DNA from: Patescibacteria group bacterium
GTDB lineage: Bacteria; Patescibacteriota; Patescibacteriia; UBA2591; UBA6264
Reading direction: 5' to 3'
DNA length: 19,151 nucleotides
Assembly (NCBI GenBank): GCA_018896315.1
Contig: JAHIMV010000086.1
Span: 1-19,151, forward strand
Below are positions 12,046 through 18,865 of this stretch, piece after piece. How positions within the stretch are numbered: position 1 is the stretch's first letter; each line of letters opens with the position of its first letter. The notes beneath the pieces were generated by a model. That model had not been told where the DNA came from. It did not search any database and saw only the letters and a list, made by a program, of their open reading frames with translations. The position numbers and the translations under genes were made by a program.

Positions 12046-14730
12046 TTAACGACTCGGTTCCTCAATTATTTTTCTCTCCTCCCCTGTAATTCCATACAAA
12101 TCATAGACCAATCCATCTATCTTTTTGTCGGTTTCGGCAATTTCTTTTTTAAGTTGCTCGACAGACAATTGAAGAGTTTTATACTCGTTTAATATTTCTG
12201 CTAAATTAGATTTTTTATCCCAATGAATTTTGGTATTTAAAATTCTTGCGATCCAAGAACCTCCATCTTTACCACTTAAAATACCCGTTCGTAAGCTATC
12301 TAAATATTTAGTTAAAAATTCAGCAGAAATTTCATCTTGGCAAACTATCTTTATGGTAGGTTTTTTGCTTATAGCAACTATTACAGTATCATCCTTCTGC
12401 TCAGCACCAATTTTACCCTTATCACCCAACTTTGCTTGGGAATCTTTAATATTTACAAAATCTAATCCTTCGATTTCTTTTAATGAAATTTTATTTTTAA
12501 TTTTGCTTTTCACTATTTCATAAAAACTCTTCTCCGTTTCCTGTAATTTTTTATTCAATTCCAACATTTTATCTGCCATTTCAATAAAAGATTTCTGTTG
12601 CTCTGGGCTAGTAGAATAAATAGGTAATTGATTTAAATAACTTCTCGATATATTCACAGTTAAACGAGCAAAATTAGTAAACTTAGCATTAAAATAAAAA
12701 TTAACTAGCTTCGAGTTCAAAAGGGCGAGTATATATTTATGGTCAAATTGCGATGAGAGAATTATTAAACTATTAATCGAATTAAAAATGTAATATTGTT
12801 CGGAATCAAGCGTGGCAACAATTGGATTTGTCCCACCGCCTATTCTTTGAATAAGAATTTTAACAGGGGATAAAAAAATTGATTCATCTTGGGCAACGTG
12901 AAGTTTTTTCTTATCGTAAATAATATATTTATTATTGAAACTGAGGCGATAACGCCCAATATCTTTGCCCTCAAGCAATTTTTTATACTTTGGGCCAGCT
13001 GGATAATTAGTAATGTATTTACTTTTGTCTTTTTTAGTTTGAATACCAGCAATTAACCTCTTTTCTATAGTACTAAGGGGTTGGCTCATATTGTTTAATT
13101 TCTGAAGAATTTTTTCTATAATGGGATTGCTAAAAATATTAAACACATAATTTATATTTTTTTTAAAAGATTTCTGAGGAATCTTATATTGAACATCTCT
13201 ATTTATATCATTAACGATAGTGACTTCGTTTTTAAAATCTTTGCCCTTCTGTAAAACCATAGTTATAATTTCTCCAGTTGTATCTTCAAAAAAAGCGCTT
13301 CCTATATTCGTTATTATCTTGAGCTTACTATTATTTAAAACATAAGAGCGTATAAACCTGTATGGGCTCGCTCTTAAAAATGTGCTATACAAAACGTATG
13401 ATAAAACTCCTTCTTTTTTCAACTTTTTAATGCCAAATTCAATAAATAGAGAAAATAAATTTATTTTCCCGAGTCCGGTTTCAAATTTATTAGCATAAGA
13501 ATACTTCTTTTCGATACTAAATCCTGCTTCACGCGTAAAAACATATGGCGGATTTGCTACTACTGCATCGAATTCTTTTGGTAGGTCTTTCATTGTTCTG
13601 ATGCCAGATCCTTCAAAGAAAATTCCTGTTTTCATTCGTTCAGCTAATTCAAATAAAACCTCTTGTTTTATTGGTTGTTCTGACAAAATCCTGCCCGAAC
13701 CATTTTTCCAAACCGTTATTTCTTTGCCACCCAGTAATTTAATTGTTTCTTTAACAAGTTTTTGTTTTTGTTTTTCACCAACATCTTTAAACAATGCCAC
13801 CTGCGGAATATCAAAACCAGTTTCAAGTAAACTATCGCCGTGAATGATATTTATATATTCTGGAATATTTTTTAAATCCTGTAGGGCTAAATTAATTTTG
13901 GAAAGCAAAACCGCAAATGGCTCAATATCTATGCCCCAAAGATTATGAGATAAAATTTGCTTATGCGCTTCAGCCGGCGACATTCCTAATTGATTAATAA
14001 AAATATCTTTCAATTTTCTATAAGCTGCTAATAAAATTTGCCCCGAACCGCAAGCCGGATCTAAAACCAAAAAGTCTTTTGTTATTTTCTGCCCCTCAAA
14101 AGCTTTTTCTACTAAATATTCCGCAATTACTGGTGGAGTAAAAAATAAACCAAGCTCTTTCCGTTTTTTTCTCTCAAAAAGTTTTTCATAAAATGCCGAA
14201 ACAACGATGGGATCTAGGGTGGCAAAATCTAAAGAACCCTTATCTTTATATAATCCAGAACTGGGCTCATTGCTTAAAGCATCGATTAAATATGTTTCCA
14301 AGCTTTCTTTTGTTGGCAAAAACTCATCGTAAACAGTAATTTTATAGAGTCCTCTAAATTTCTCTCCAGCTTTTCCAAATGCTTCTCTAATAACCTCTTG
14401 AACTTCTTTATTTTCCTTTTGCCATTTTTCTATGGTTTCGCTTCTAAAATATGGCTCAAGAATCTTTTTATCTTCAGCAAAACGCAGAAAAAGAAATTTC
14501 AGCATTAGAGTCATTACCGCTTTGTGGCAAAACCGCTCAATGAATTTATCATCAATCTCTTGGTTAGTTTCCTGAGCCAAAGCTTCAACTTCGTTAGCAA
14601 ATTTAGAACCTGGAATATAATTTTTCTCCCATTCTTTTTCAATATCAATACGAGCTCTATCATAAAAAGCCTTCATCCGTTGGGCCAAAGCCTCAACCGC
14701 TTGTTTATATTCTCCAATTGGTATCGCCAT
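12046..14730 (-). CDS. N6-adenine DNA methyltransferase (Eco57I/PglX-like)
   Basis: This 894-residue gamma-class adenine methyltransferase has GLFFTPP at 194-200 and the SAM-binding DPACGSG at 224-230. WGIDIEPFAV lies at about 265-274 and the catalytic NPPY at 393-396, followed by the long insert typical of Eco57I-type enzymes. Residues about 570-740 look like a TaqI-type target recognition domain, then a coiled coil (740-765) and a helical tail ending in DGLVYDLYGITGEE, common in these proteins. I see no nuclease motif, so cleavage must come from a partner. The N-terminal 190 residues are helical, as in PglX and type I HsdM-like proteins. It should methylate adenines to mark self DNA. It begins 4 bp after the 75-aa gene and leads directly into the helicase. 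Confidence 0.93.
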   Translation of the reverse strand: MAIPIGEYKQAVEALAQRMKAFYDRARIDIEKEWEKNYIPGSKFANEVEALAQETNQEIDDKFIERFCHKAVMTLMLKFLFLRFAEDKKILEPYFRSETIEKWQKENKEVQEVIREAFGKAGEKFRGLYKITVYDEFLPTKESLETYLIDALSNEPSSGLYKDKGSLDFATLDPIVVSAFYEKLFERKKRKELGLFFTPPVIAEYLVEKAFEGQKITKDFLVLDPACGSGQILLAAYRKLKDIFINQLGMSPAEAHKQILSHNLWGIDIEPFAVLLSKINLALQDLKNIPEYINIIHGDSLLETGFDIPQVALFKDVGEKQKQKLVKETIKLLGGKEITVWKNGSGRILSEQPIKQEVLFELAERMKTGIFFEGSGIRTMKDLPKEFDAVVANPPYVFTREAGFSIEKKYSYANKFETGLGKINLFSLFIEFGIKKLKKEGVLSYVLYSTFLRASPYRFIRSYVLNNSKLKIITNIGSAFFEDTTGEIITMVLQKGKDFKNEVTIVNDINRDVQYKIPQKSFKKNINYVFNIFSNPIIEKILQKLNNMSQPLSTIEKRLIAGIQTKKDKSKYITNYPAGPKYKKLLEGKDIGRYRLSFNNKYIIYDKKKLHVAQDESIFLSPVKILIQRIGGGTNPIVATLDSEQYYIFNSINSLIILSSQFDHKYILALLNSKLVNFYFNAKFTNFARLTVNISRSYLNQLPIYSTSPEQQKSFIEMADKMLELNKKLQETEKSFYEIVKSKIKNKISLKEIEGLDFVNIKDSQAKLGDKGKIGAEQKDDTVIVAISKKPTIKIVCQDEISAEFLTKYLDSLRTGILSGKDGGSWIARILNTKIHWDKKSNLAEILNEYKTLQLSVEQLKKEIAETDKKIDGLVYDLYGITGEERKIIEEPSR

Positions 14731-14734
14731 AATC

Positions 14735-14962
14735 TTATTTTACCGGCGCTGTAACCGTAACCCTAATTGAACCATTTTTTAATGGTTTTTCAGTAAAAAC
14801 AGTTATATCAACGCCTTTACCATATTCAACCGCTTCCAATATCCCTCTCGCTAGTTTAATGGCATTAGTTTCGTTTCCTTTCTTAAAATGAATCCCTAAA
14901 CTTTTCTCACCTCTATAGACCTTAGTTGTAAGATAGGCAAACGCCTTTCTTTTTCTTTCCAT
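14735..14962 (-). CDS. Small protein at the head of the restriction operon
   Basis: This 75-residue protein is not one I recognise. It is basic at the start (MERKRKAFAYL) and has a pattern of strands and one helix: AYLTTKVYRG, SLGIHF, a helix NAIKLARGILEAVEYG at about 32-47, then DITVFTEKPL and IRVTVTAPVK to the end. The strand-helix-strand order with a TE-x-x-L tail loosely recalls Alba-like nucleic-acid-binding proteins, which is only a guess. The position 4 bp before the methyltransferase start suggests it is cotranscribed with it and serves the same system, for example as a regulator, specificity accessory or DNA mimic. No strong Shine-Dalgarno is visible. It is a real gene rather than a shadow, since the spacing is operon-like. 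Confidence 0.7.
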   Translation of the reverse strand: MERKRKAFAYLTTKVYRGEKSLGIHFKKGNETNAIKLARGILEAVEYGKGVDITVFTEKPLKNGSIRVTVTAPVK

Positions 14963-14977
14963 AACTGGATAAATGCT

Positions 14978-15106
14978 TTAAAAATTTATAAAATTCGACT
15001 TTAGAATAACACTCATCAAAAGCTCCTCATCTTTGAGGTTCTTTGGGCCTTTAGAAATTAACTTTTCTCGCGGTCGCTGATCTTTTGGTAAATTCTTAAT
15101 TTTCAT
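14978..15106 (-). pseudogene. radC: radC N-terminal fragment
   Basis: The 42 codons from ATG 15106 read MKIKNLPKDQRPREKL, then a GP-x-NL-x-D-x-ELL pattern. That is the N-terminal helix-hairpin-helix segment of RadC/UPF0758 proteins. The frame ends at a stop after SNFINF, where RadC should continue for about 180 more residues into its JAB metalloprotease-like domain. The fragment is therefore a remnant. A second start resembling the same N-terminus (MAKIKDLAKI, ATG at 15227) precedes it, separated by a CCGCC hairpin. RadC genes often flank mobile elements, and this one marks the left border of the ATPase and repeat region and the head of the restriction operon. Confidence 0.7.
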
Positions 15107-15138
15107 ACTTTGTATCATTATTTCTTCTACGGCCTGTT

Positions 15139-15151
15139 CCGCCAAGGGCGG
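15139..15151. repeat. CCGCC-AAG-GGCGG hairpin
   Basis: A perfect 5-bp GC stem with a 3-nt loop sits inside the radC remnant region. Its sequence is related to the GC-rich palindrome at 8581-8610. The two lie on either side of the restriction operon, 6.5 kb apart. Confidence 0.5.
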
Positions 15152-15246
15152 ATTGCTATTTGTTGCCAATCGCTTCGCTCTTGGATAAACATGGAACAAT
15201 TTTCGCTAAATCCTTTATTTTCGCCATAGTTTTTCACTTCTATGTG

Positions 15247-16722
15247 TTAAATTAGAAGCAGATATTTTAGGGGAATTTTAATAATTGACTCGTTTACCAA
15301 TTCTAAATTTTCGCTTCCAAAAACTATGCCATATCGGCTTTTTACTTTTTTCATAGTATTTTTCACTTGTTCAATCTCATTTTTATTAAAACCAATCTCG
15401 ATAACAATATTGCTTCTGTCTTTTAAATTTAATACAAAATCCGCTCCGCCTTCGGCTAAATCATAAGAAAGGTTTATTGCATATTTGCTATGGCTTTTTA
15501 AATCCTTTAAATAAATTAAAGTAAAATAATCTTCCAATTTTTTCCCTTCAATCCCCGGCAAATAAATATTATTTAATACCGCCGATCTTAAAGATGGCGT
15601 TACAAAAAGAAATTTTGGCGTTTTTCTTGTGCTTCCGTATGTCTTCCCGTAAGTTTTTACCTTCACCAATACCCCGCTCATTATCAAAACTTCAATTAAG
15701 CTCTCCAGTGTCTCCACTCTTTCTATTTTTAGAGATTCTTTTAGTTTGCCATAACTTATTAAATCTGACTGCGCGAAAAGATAAAGCAGGTCTCCTATTT
15801 TTGCGATAGTTTGTGTCTTGAATTTTCGTAGTGTAATAATGTCTTTCGCGATAATGCCATCTATAACGCTTTTGATTTTTTCTATCGCCTTTTGTTTGTT
15901 TTTAATTCTTATGACTGAAGGGAAACTGCCGGATTCGAAAAAATCCCTTTCGGATTCGGGCGGAACCGATTCTACAAAAAACTTTCTTATCTCTCGCGAC
16001 TTTATATTTAATCTTTCAAAAACTTCAGCCGCGTTAGAAGAATTAAATAAAGCATCCTGAAGATAATCAGACAATCCGGGTAAAGGATATTTACCGTATT
16101 TCAAAATTAAATACTCGTTAAATTCCATCGGGAAAATTTCCCAAATATCTGTTCTCCTTCCAAGATCGGGAATCATTTTTATTTGGAGGACGGAGGAACC
16201 GGTAGCTATTACTAAAACATCTCTATGTCCTTTGGTCCTGTCAAAAATAGTTTTTAGAAACAAACCCCAATTTTCGTCAAAATGAACTTCATCAAGAAGA
16301 ATTAAAATCTTTTTTTGCGGCTTTTCAAAATGAAATTCCTTAATTTCTTCATAAAAATTAAAAAAATCATTCAAAGAAATCTGGTCAGCGTGTAGTTGAC
16401 TGACATCAATATACAATCTTTCATCTAACTTGCCGATGTTTTCTAGAAGATTTCTATCTTTTGGTTTTAGAAATTTCTCTATAGTATAGGTTTGCGCTAA
16501 AAGTGTGCTTTTGCCTATACCTCTAATACCGGGCATTAAAACAATTTTTTCTATCTCCAATAATTCATTATTTAAGAATTTTTCAATGGTTTTTTTAAAT
16601 TTTGCAAACATAAAGCGTGTCGGCAGTATTTTTTTGTTTTCATCATAAATATAGCCCTCAATTCTTTGGGGTAAATTTGACTGCCATTTAGCATAAAATT
16701 GTTCTATATTTGCTTTGTTCAT
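15247..16722 (-). CDS. AAA ATPase with DUF4143-type C-terminus
   Basis: This 491-residue protein has a Walker A GIRGIGKST at 65-73 and a Walker B ILLDEVH at 141-147, followed by the IATGSS sensor motif at 172-177. The rest matches the AAA_14 plus DUF4143 architecture. The C-terminal part has the strand pair GGADFVL (Asp428) and IVIEIG (Glu442) of the PD-(D/E)XK-like fold, but glycine replaces the expected lysine. Such proteins are widespread in AT-rich and candidate-phyla genomes; their function is unsettled. The ATG at 16722 follows a strong promoter by only about five bases, so the message is near-leaderless. A palindrome overlaps the promoter, suggesting repression or autoregulation. It stands alone on its transcript. 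Confidence 0.85.
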   Translation of the reverse strand: MNKANIEQFYAKWQSNLPQRIEGYIYDENKKILPTRFMFAKFKKTIEKFLNNELLEIEKIVLMPGIRGIGKSTLLAQTYTIEKFLKPKDRNLLENIGKLDERLYIDVSQLHADQISLNDFFNFYEEIKEFHFEKPQKKILILLDEVHFDENWGLFLKTIFDRTKGHRDVLVIATGSSVLQIKMIPDLGRRTDIWEIFPMEFNEYLILKYGKYPLPGLSDYLQDALFNSSNAAEVFERLNIKSREIRKFFVESVPPESERDFFESGSFPSVIRIKNKQKAIEKIKSVIDGIIAKDIITLRKFKTQTIAKIGDLLYLFAQSDLISYGKLKESLKIERVETLESLIEVLIMSGVLVKVKTYGKTYGSTRKTPKFLFVTPSLRSAVLNNIYLPGIEGKKLEDYFTLIYLKDLKSHSKYAINLSYDLAEGGADFVLNLKDRSNIVIEIGFNKNEIEQVKNTMKKVKSRYGIVFGSENLELVNESIIKIPLKYLLLI

Positions 16723-16725
16723 ATT

Positions 16726-16749
16726 CAGTATCTATTATAATAGGTACTG
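16726..16749. promoter_or_regulatory. Palindromic operator over the ATPase promoter
   Basis: A 24-bp near-perfect dyad (CAGTA, CTATTATAATAG core, TACTG, one mismatched pair) covers the -10 hexamer of the ATPase gene. The 12-bp core CTATTATAATAG recurs exactly at 16766-16777, just upstream of the -35. Two copies flanking the -35 are what a repressor binding pair would look like. Confidence 0.65.
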
Positions 16750-16761
16750 AAATACTGTCAA
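16734..16761 (-). promoter_or_regulatory. Strong promoter of the AAA/DUF4143 gene
   Basis: The minus strand shows consensus TTGACA (16761-16756), a 16-bp spacer and consensus TATAAT (16739-16734). The start codon at 16722 begins 12 nt after the -10, leaving a leader of roughly 2-6 nt and no room for a ribosome binding site. Confidence 0.8.
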
Positions 16762-16809
16762 GTCCCTATTATAATAGTGGTGTGGATAACTATACTTACA
16801 ACCAAATTA

Positions 16810-16832
16810 AGGGTTTAATAAATTTAAACCCT
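16810..16832. terminator. Hairpin between repeat-protein and ATPase genes
   Basis: AGGGTTTAA and TTAAACCCT form a perfect 9-bp stem with a TAAAT loop. It lies downstream of the two-repeat protein gene and upstream of the ATPase promoter. The T-run after it on the minus strand is short (TTAATTT), so termination is plausible rather than certain. Confidence 0.45.
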
Positions 16833-16925
16833 AAGTCTTTGGTATTTATTTTTGTGATTCGTAGTTTATACTAATTAGGTTCAAGAATCTGTATAAAATC
16901 TTTAACAATTTTCAAATATTGTAAC

Positions 16926-16957
16926 ATGATGAGGTTGAACCTTATCATACTCATCAT
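16926..16957. terminator. Inverted repeat just after the two-repeat gene
   Basis: ATGATGAG and CTCATCAT are perfect 8-bp arms with a nested AGGTT-G-AACCT palindrome between them. The structure starts 10 bp after the stop codon at 16967. It may protect or end the transcript; there is no T-run, so it could also be a protein-binding site. Confidence 0.45.
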
Positions 16958-16966
16958 AATTTAAAT

Positions 16967-17443
16967 TTACTTTTCTGCTTTAGCTAATTCTTGCTTTCGA
17001 TCGCTTAACCAACTTTCCCATGTAACTAAATATTGCGGAAATTTTAATTTATTCTCTACAATATAATTAAGCCAATTCTTAGCTGTATTGATATCTCCTT
17101 GTTCTAAGGCAAGCCTAAAGCCTTTAGTATCCCGGAAACCAAACTCTTTTTGTAATTCAGCTTGCGCTACTTCTTTGGTTCTGTGCTCCATTTCTTCTAA
17201 AAGTCCATCATTCTTTAACTGTTGATAAAGCTTAATCTCTTTTTGGCGATCACTTAACCAACTTTCCCAAGTGGCTTCATATTGGGGAAAGTTTTCTTTA
17301 TTTTCCATAATATAGTTTAACCACTCCTGGGCTAATTCAATCTCGCCATTTTGTAAGGCCAATTGAAAATCCGAGGTTTTTCTCAAATTGAATTCTTCAA
17401 TTAATTCTTGTTGGGCTACTTCTTTAGTTCTCTTTTTTTCCAT
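16967..17443 (-). CDS. Protein of two 66-residue repeats, unknown
   Basis: I do not recognise this 158-residue soluble protein. It consists almost wholly of two copies of one unit, residues 5-70 and 88-153. By my count 42 of 66 positions are identical between the copies, with RTKEVAQ at the start and NYI-x-ENK, FPQY and TWESWLSDR near the end. The 17-residue linker is charged. Each unit is helical with conserved tryptophans, suggesting a compact helical domain that pairs or binds a ligand. I chose the ATG at 17443 because CAGGAG lies 8 nt before it, the best ribosome binding site in the window; the frame extends to an upstream ATG at 17488 without one. Three 10-bp iterons precede it. The gene stands between a dinD remnant and the ATPase gene. 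Confidence 0.75.
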   Translation of the reverse strand: MEKKRTKEVAQQELIEEFNLRKTSDFQLALQNGEIELAQEWLNYIMENKENFPQYEATWESWLSDRQKEIKLYQQLKNDGLLEEMEHRTKEVAQAELQKEFGFRDTKGFRLALEQGDINTAKNWLNYIVENKLKFPQYLVTWESWLSDRKQELAKAEK

Positions 17444-17449
17444 TTTTTT

Positions 17450-17454
17450 CTCCT
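17450..17454 (-). promoter_or_regulatory. Ribosome binding site setting the start at 17443
   Basis: AGGAG on the minus strand, within CAGGAGAAAAAAATG, has ideal spacing. It contrasts with the missing or weak sites of most other genes here and decides for the internal ATG. Confidence 0.8.
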
Positions 17455-17490
17455 GATTTTTGTTTAAAAAAGAATTTTCATTTATCATAC

Positions 17491-17520
17491 ATATTTGTTA
17501 TTATTTGTTATGATTTGTTA
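17491..17520 (-). repeat. Three tandem 10-bp iterons
   Basis: The minus strand holds AACAAATCAT, AACAAATAAT and AACAAATATG in exact tandem, differing only in the last three bases. They sit 48-77 nt before the start of the two-repeat protein and are spaced at one helical turn, as expected of an operator or initiator array. Confidence 0.7.
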
Positions 17521-17552
17521 AATATATTTATATAGGTCTATTTAATTATTTT

Positions 17553-17699
17553 TTAATTCCTTATACTAATTTTTCTGGTTTTTTGAGACTTTTTTATCGT
17601 TTTCCCGACATCAGCAAAATGATCAGAAATTTTAATTTTTGTTTTATTAATATATGATTCAAAATCTTTGGTTAATGATTTAACGATTTCTTGTTTCAT
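17553..17699 (-). pseudogene. dinD: Collapsed dinD-like gene
   Basis: This 48-codon frame begins MKQEIVKSLTKDFESYINKT, which resembles the start of DinD-like (DNA-damage-inducible protein D) proteins. It then jumps to SDHFADVGKTIK, resembling a segment that lies about 60 residues further in full proteins, and ends with a basic tail. The aromatic EFW-x-ARDL segment and the rest of the protein are missing. The simplest reading is internal and 3' deletion of a dinD-like gene. It is too short to be functional in the usual sense. The family match is from memory of conserved segments, so it needs a profile search. The stop is followed by the iteron region of the next gene. Confidence 0.5.
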
Positions 17700-17737
17700 A
17701 ATTTTATATTAATTCTTAAAACAATATTATTTCTAAT

Positions 17738-17853
17738 TTAATGTCTTGCATGAAAATGCAGAATAATTAACCTTTCTAACTCTGATTTAACTTTTCTAAA
17801 ATCAGGTAAATTAGGAATCTGGTGCGAAAGCCGGTTTTTCCAATTCACTTTAA
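17738..17853 (-). pseudogene. AbiEii toxin C-terminal remnant
   Basis: Directly after the AbiEi stop codon, in another frame, about 38 codons read VNWKNRLSHQIPNLPDFRK, then VKSELERL and a short tail before a stop. The pattern of a WK-x-RL helix followed by LPDF-x-x-V-x-x-EL resembles the C-terminal end of AbiEii/AbiGii nucleotidyltransferase toxins. These normally follow AbiEi in the same operon. The catalytic N-terminal part (a G-S nucleotidyltransferase motif) is absent, and the distance leaves no room for it. The toxin gene has therefore apparently been removed by a deletion ending at the antitoxin stop codon. Confidence 0.5.
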
Positions 17854-18669
17854 CTAAGTTTTAATAATTTTTTTAATTTGCTCGGGCGAAACATTATCAA
17901 TCAAACGCCAATCGTTTCTATTTAGATTCTTTTTAGGCAAACAAGGATCAAATAAATCATACCTTTCTTTAACATATTTTCTTAAATTCTGGTAAATTTC
18001 CTTGTTACCAATTCCTAAAATCTCTAAAATATAACCTAAACGTTTAGCCACTACATTTTTATTGTATTTTCTAACATATTGAAATAATTTTTTAAAATCT
18101 ATCTTATCTTTAACTAGATAAATACCTGTGGCTATTTCTGCAATCCCTCCACAATACTCTGGATGCAATAAGCAATCTAGAATTGTTTTTTCCATATCAG
18201 AAAAACGAACTTTTTTTTGTTTATCAATCCATTTTTCCACAATTCCAAAAATAAATTTTTTATCAACAAAAACAAACTTTAAAAAACCTTTCATTTCCTT
18301 TGGAGTTATTTGCCTTTTTGAAGTTGAAATAAAAATTTTGTTTACTGGATGTGTTACCATACCCCAAAAACTCATAGCGCTATAAAAAGAAATATAGTAT
18401 TCCTGGGAATTAACAATTTCTTTGGCGGCAATAAACCAATTGCCAATATATTTTTTTACACTGCCTATCTCTTGGGGAATAATTATATGTCTGCCTTTTT
18501 TAAGAGAAGAAATAATTTCTCTTTTTTTCAATTCTGAAATTAATCTACCAGCTGAAAAATAACTTAAATTAGTTATTTTTTTTACATCCTCAATATTAAA
18601 AATCACCTTATTTTGTTTATAAAGCTCTTCAATAAGATTAGCGCTTGTCTTTCCTATTGTTTTTTTCAT
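17854..18669 (-). CDS. AbiEi-family antitoxin
   Basis: This 271-residue protein resembles AbiEi, the transcriptional autorepressor and antitoxin of type IV toxin-antitoxin/abortive-infection systems. An N-terminal winged helix-turn-helix (about 1-65, with FNIEDVKKITNLSYFSAGRLISELKKR) is followed by GRHIIIPQE and the AbiEi core. There YYISFYSAMSFWG lies at about 91-103, FISTSKRQ near 113-120 and the conserved RFSDMEKTILDCLLHPEYCGG at 155-175. The C-terminal helices (KRLGYILEILG near 209-219) are typical. The protein normally represses its own promoter and counters the AbiEii nucleotidyltransferase. Here the toxin is reduced to a remnant, so the gene is an orphan antitoxin. Its promoter has two dyads. 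No Shine-Dalgarno is seen before the ATG. Confidence 0.85.
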   Translation of the reverse strand: MKKTIGKTSANLIEELYKQNKVIFNIEDVKKITNLSYFSAGRLISELKKREIISSLKKGRHIIIPQEIGSVKKYIGNWFIAAKEIVNSQEYYISFYSAMSFWGMVTHPVNKIFISTSKRQITPKEMKGFLKFVFVDKKFIFGIVEKWIDKQKKVRFSDMEKTILDCLLHPEYCGGIAEIATGIYLVKDKIDFKKLFQYVRKYNKNVVAKRLGYILEILGIGNKEIYQNLRKYVKERYDLFDPCLPKKNLNRNDWRLIDNVSPEQIKKIIKT

Positions 18670-18695
18670 ATAAAAACTACTATTTGTTCATATAA

Positions 18696-18728
18696 TTAAC
18701 GTTCTCATCGTTAATTCTATACATAGAA
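18696..18728. promoter_or_regulatory. Two abutting operator dyads for AbiEi
   Basis: TTAACG and CGTTAA (18696-18714, 7-bp centre) and TTCTAT and ATAGAA (18715-18728, 2-bp centre) are both perfect inverted repeats lying back to back. They cover the -10 and the expected start of transcription. AbiEi proteins are known to bind inverted repeats in their own promoters, so these are the likely sites. Confidence 0.65.
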
Positions 18729-18742
18729 CGTAGATTTGTCAA
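18714..18742 (-). promoter_or_regulatory. Promoter of the abiEi gene
   Basis: The minus strand has TTGACA (18742-18737), a 17-bp spacer and TAGAAT (18719-18714). Transcription would begin near 18707, giving a leader of about 38 nt. The -10 lies inside the dyad pair. Confidence 0.75.
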
Positions 18743-18825
18743 CCTAAATCCAATACTCTCAAATGTAGAATAAATCCTGCATCTTGATAATAAATTGAAT
18801 CTGAAGGTACAGAAAGTCAATCTGC

Positions 18826-18861
18826 GGGGACAGATATTCTATGTAAAGAATAGTTATCCCC
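18826..18861. repeat. Long inverted repeat after the IS110 transposase
   Basis: Two 15-nt arms (GGGGACAGATATTCT and AGAATAGTTATCCCC) pair at 13 of 15 positions, counting one G-T wobble, around a 6-nt loop. The repeat begins 4 nt after the transposase stop codon. It could be a transcription terminator, a subterminal inverted repeat, or part of a structured RNA of the element. The remainder of 18743-18825 shows no gene. Confidence 0.6.
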
Positions 18862-18865
18862 AAGA

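Noticed and set aside
10266..14730. Complete DISARM or type I restriction system
   Set aside because: There is no DrmA, DrmB or DrmC, no separate HsdS, and the ATPase is SNF2-type rather than HsdR-like.
16781..16789. Perfect DnaA-box 9-mer TGTGGATAA
   Set aside because: It is a single site with no cluster and no origin genes nearby, so I do not call an origin. Near-matches at 5866 and 18853 are isolated too.
17491..17520. Possible CRISPR-like repeats
   Set aside because: The three 10-bp units are adjacent with no spacers, so they are iterons rather than an array.
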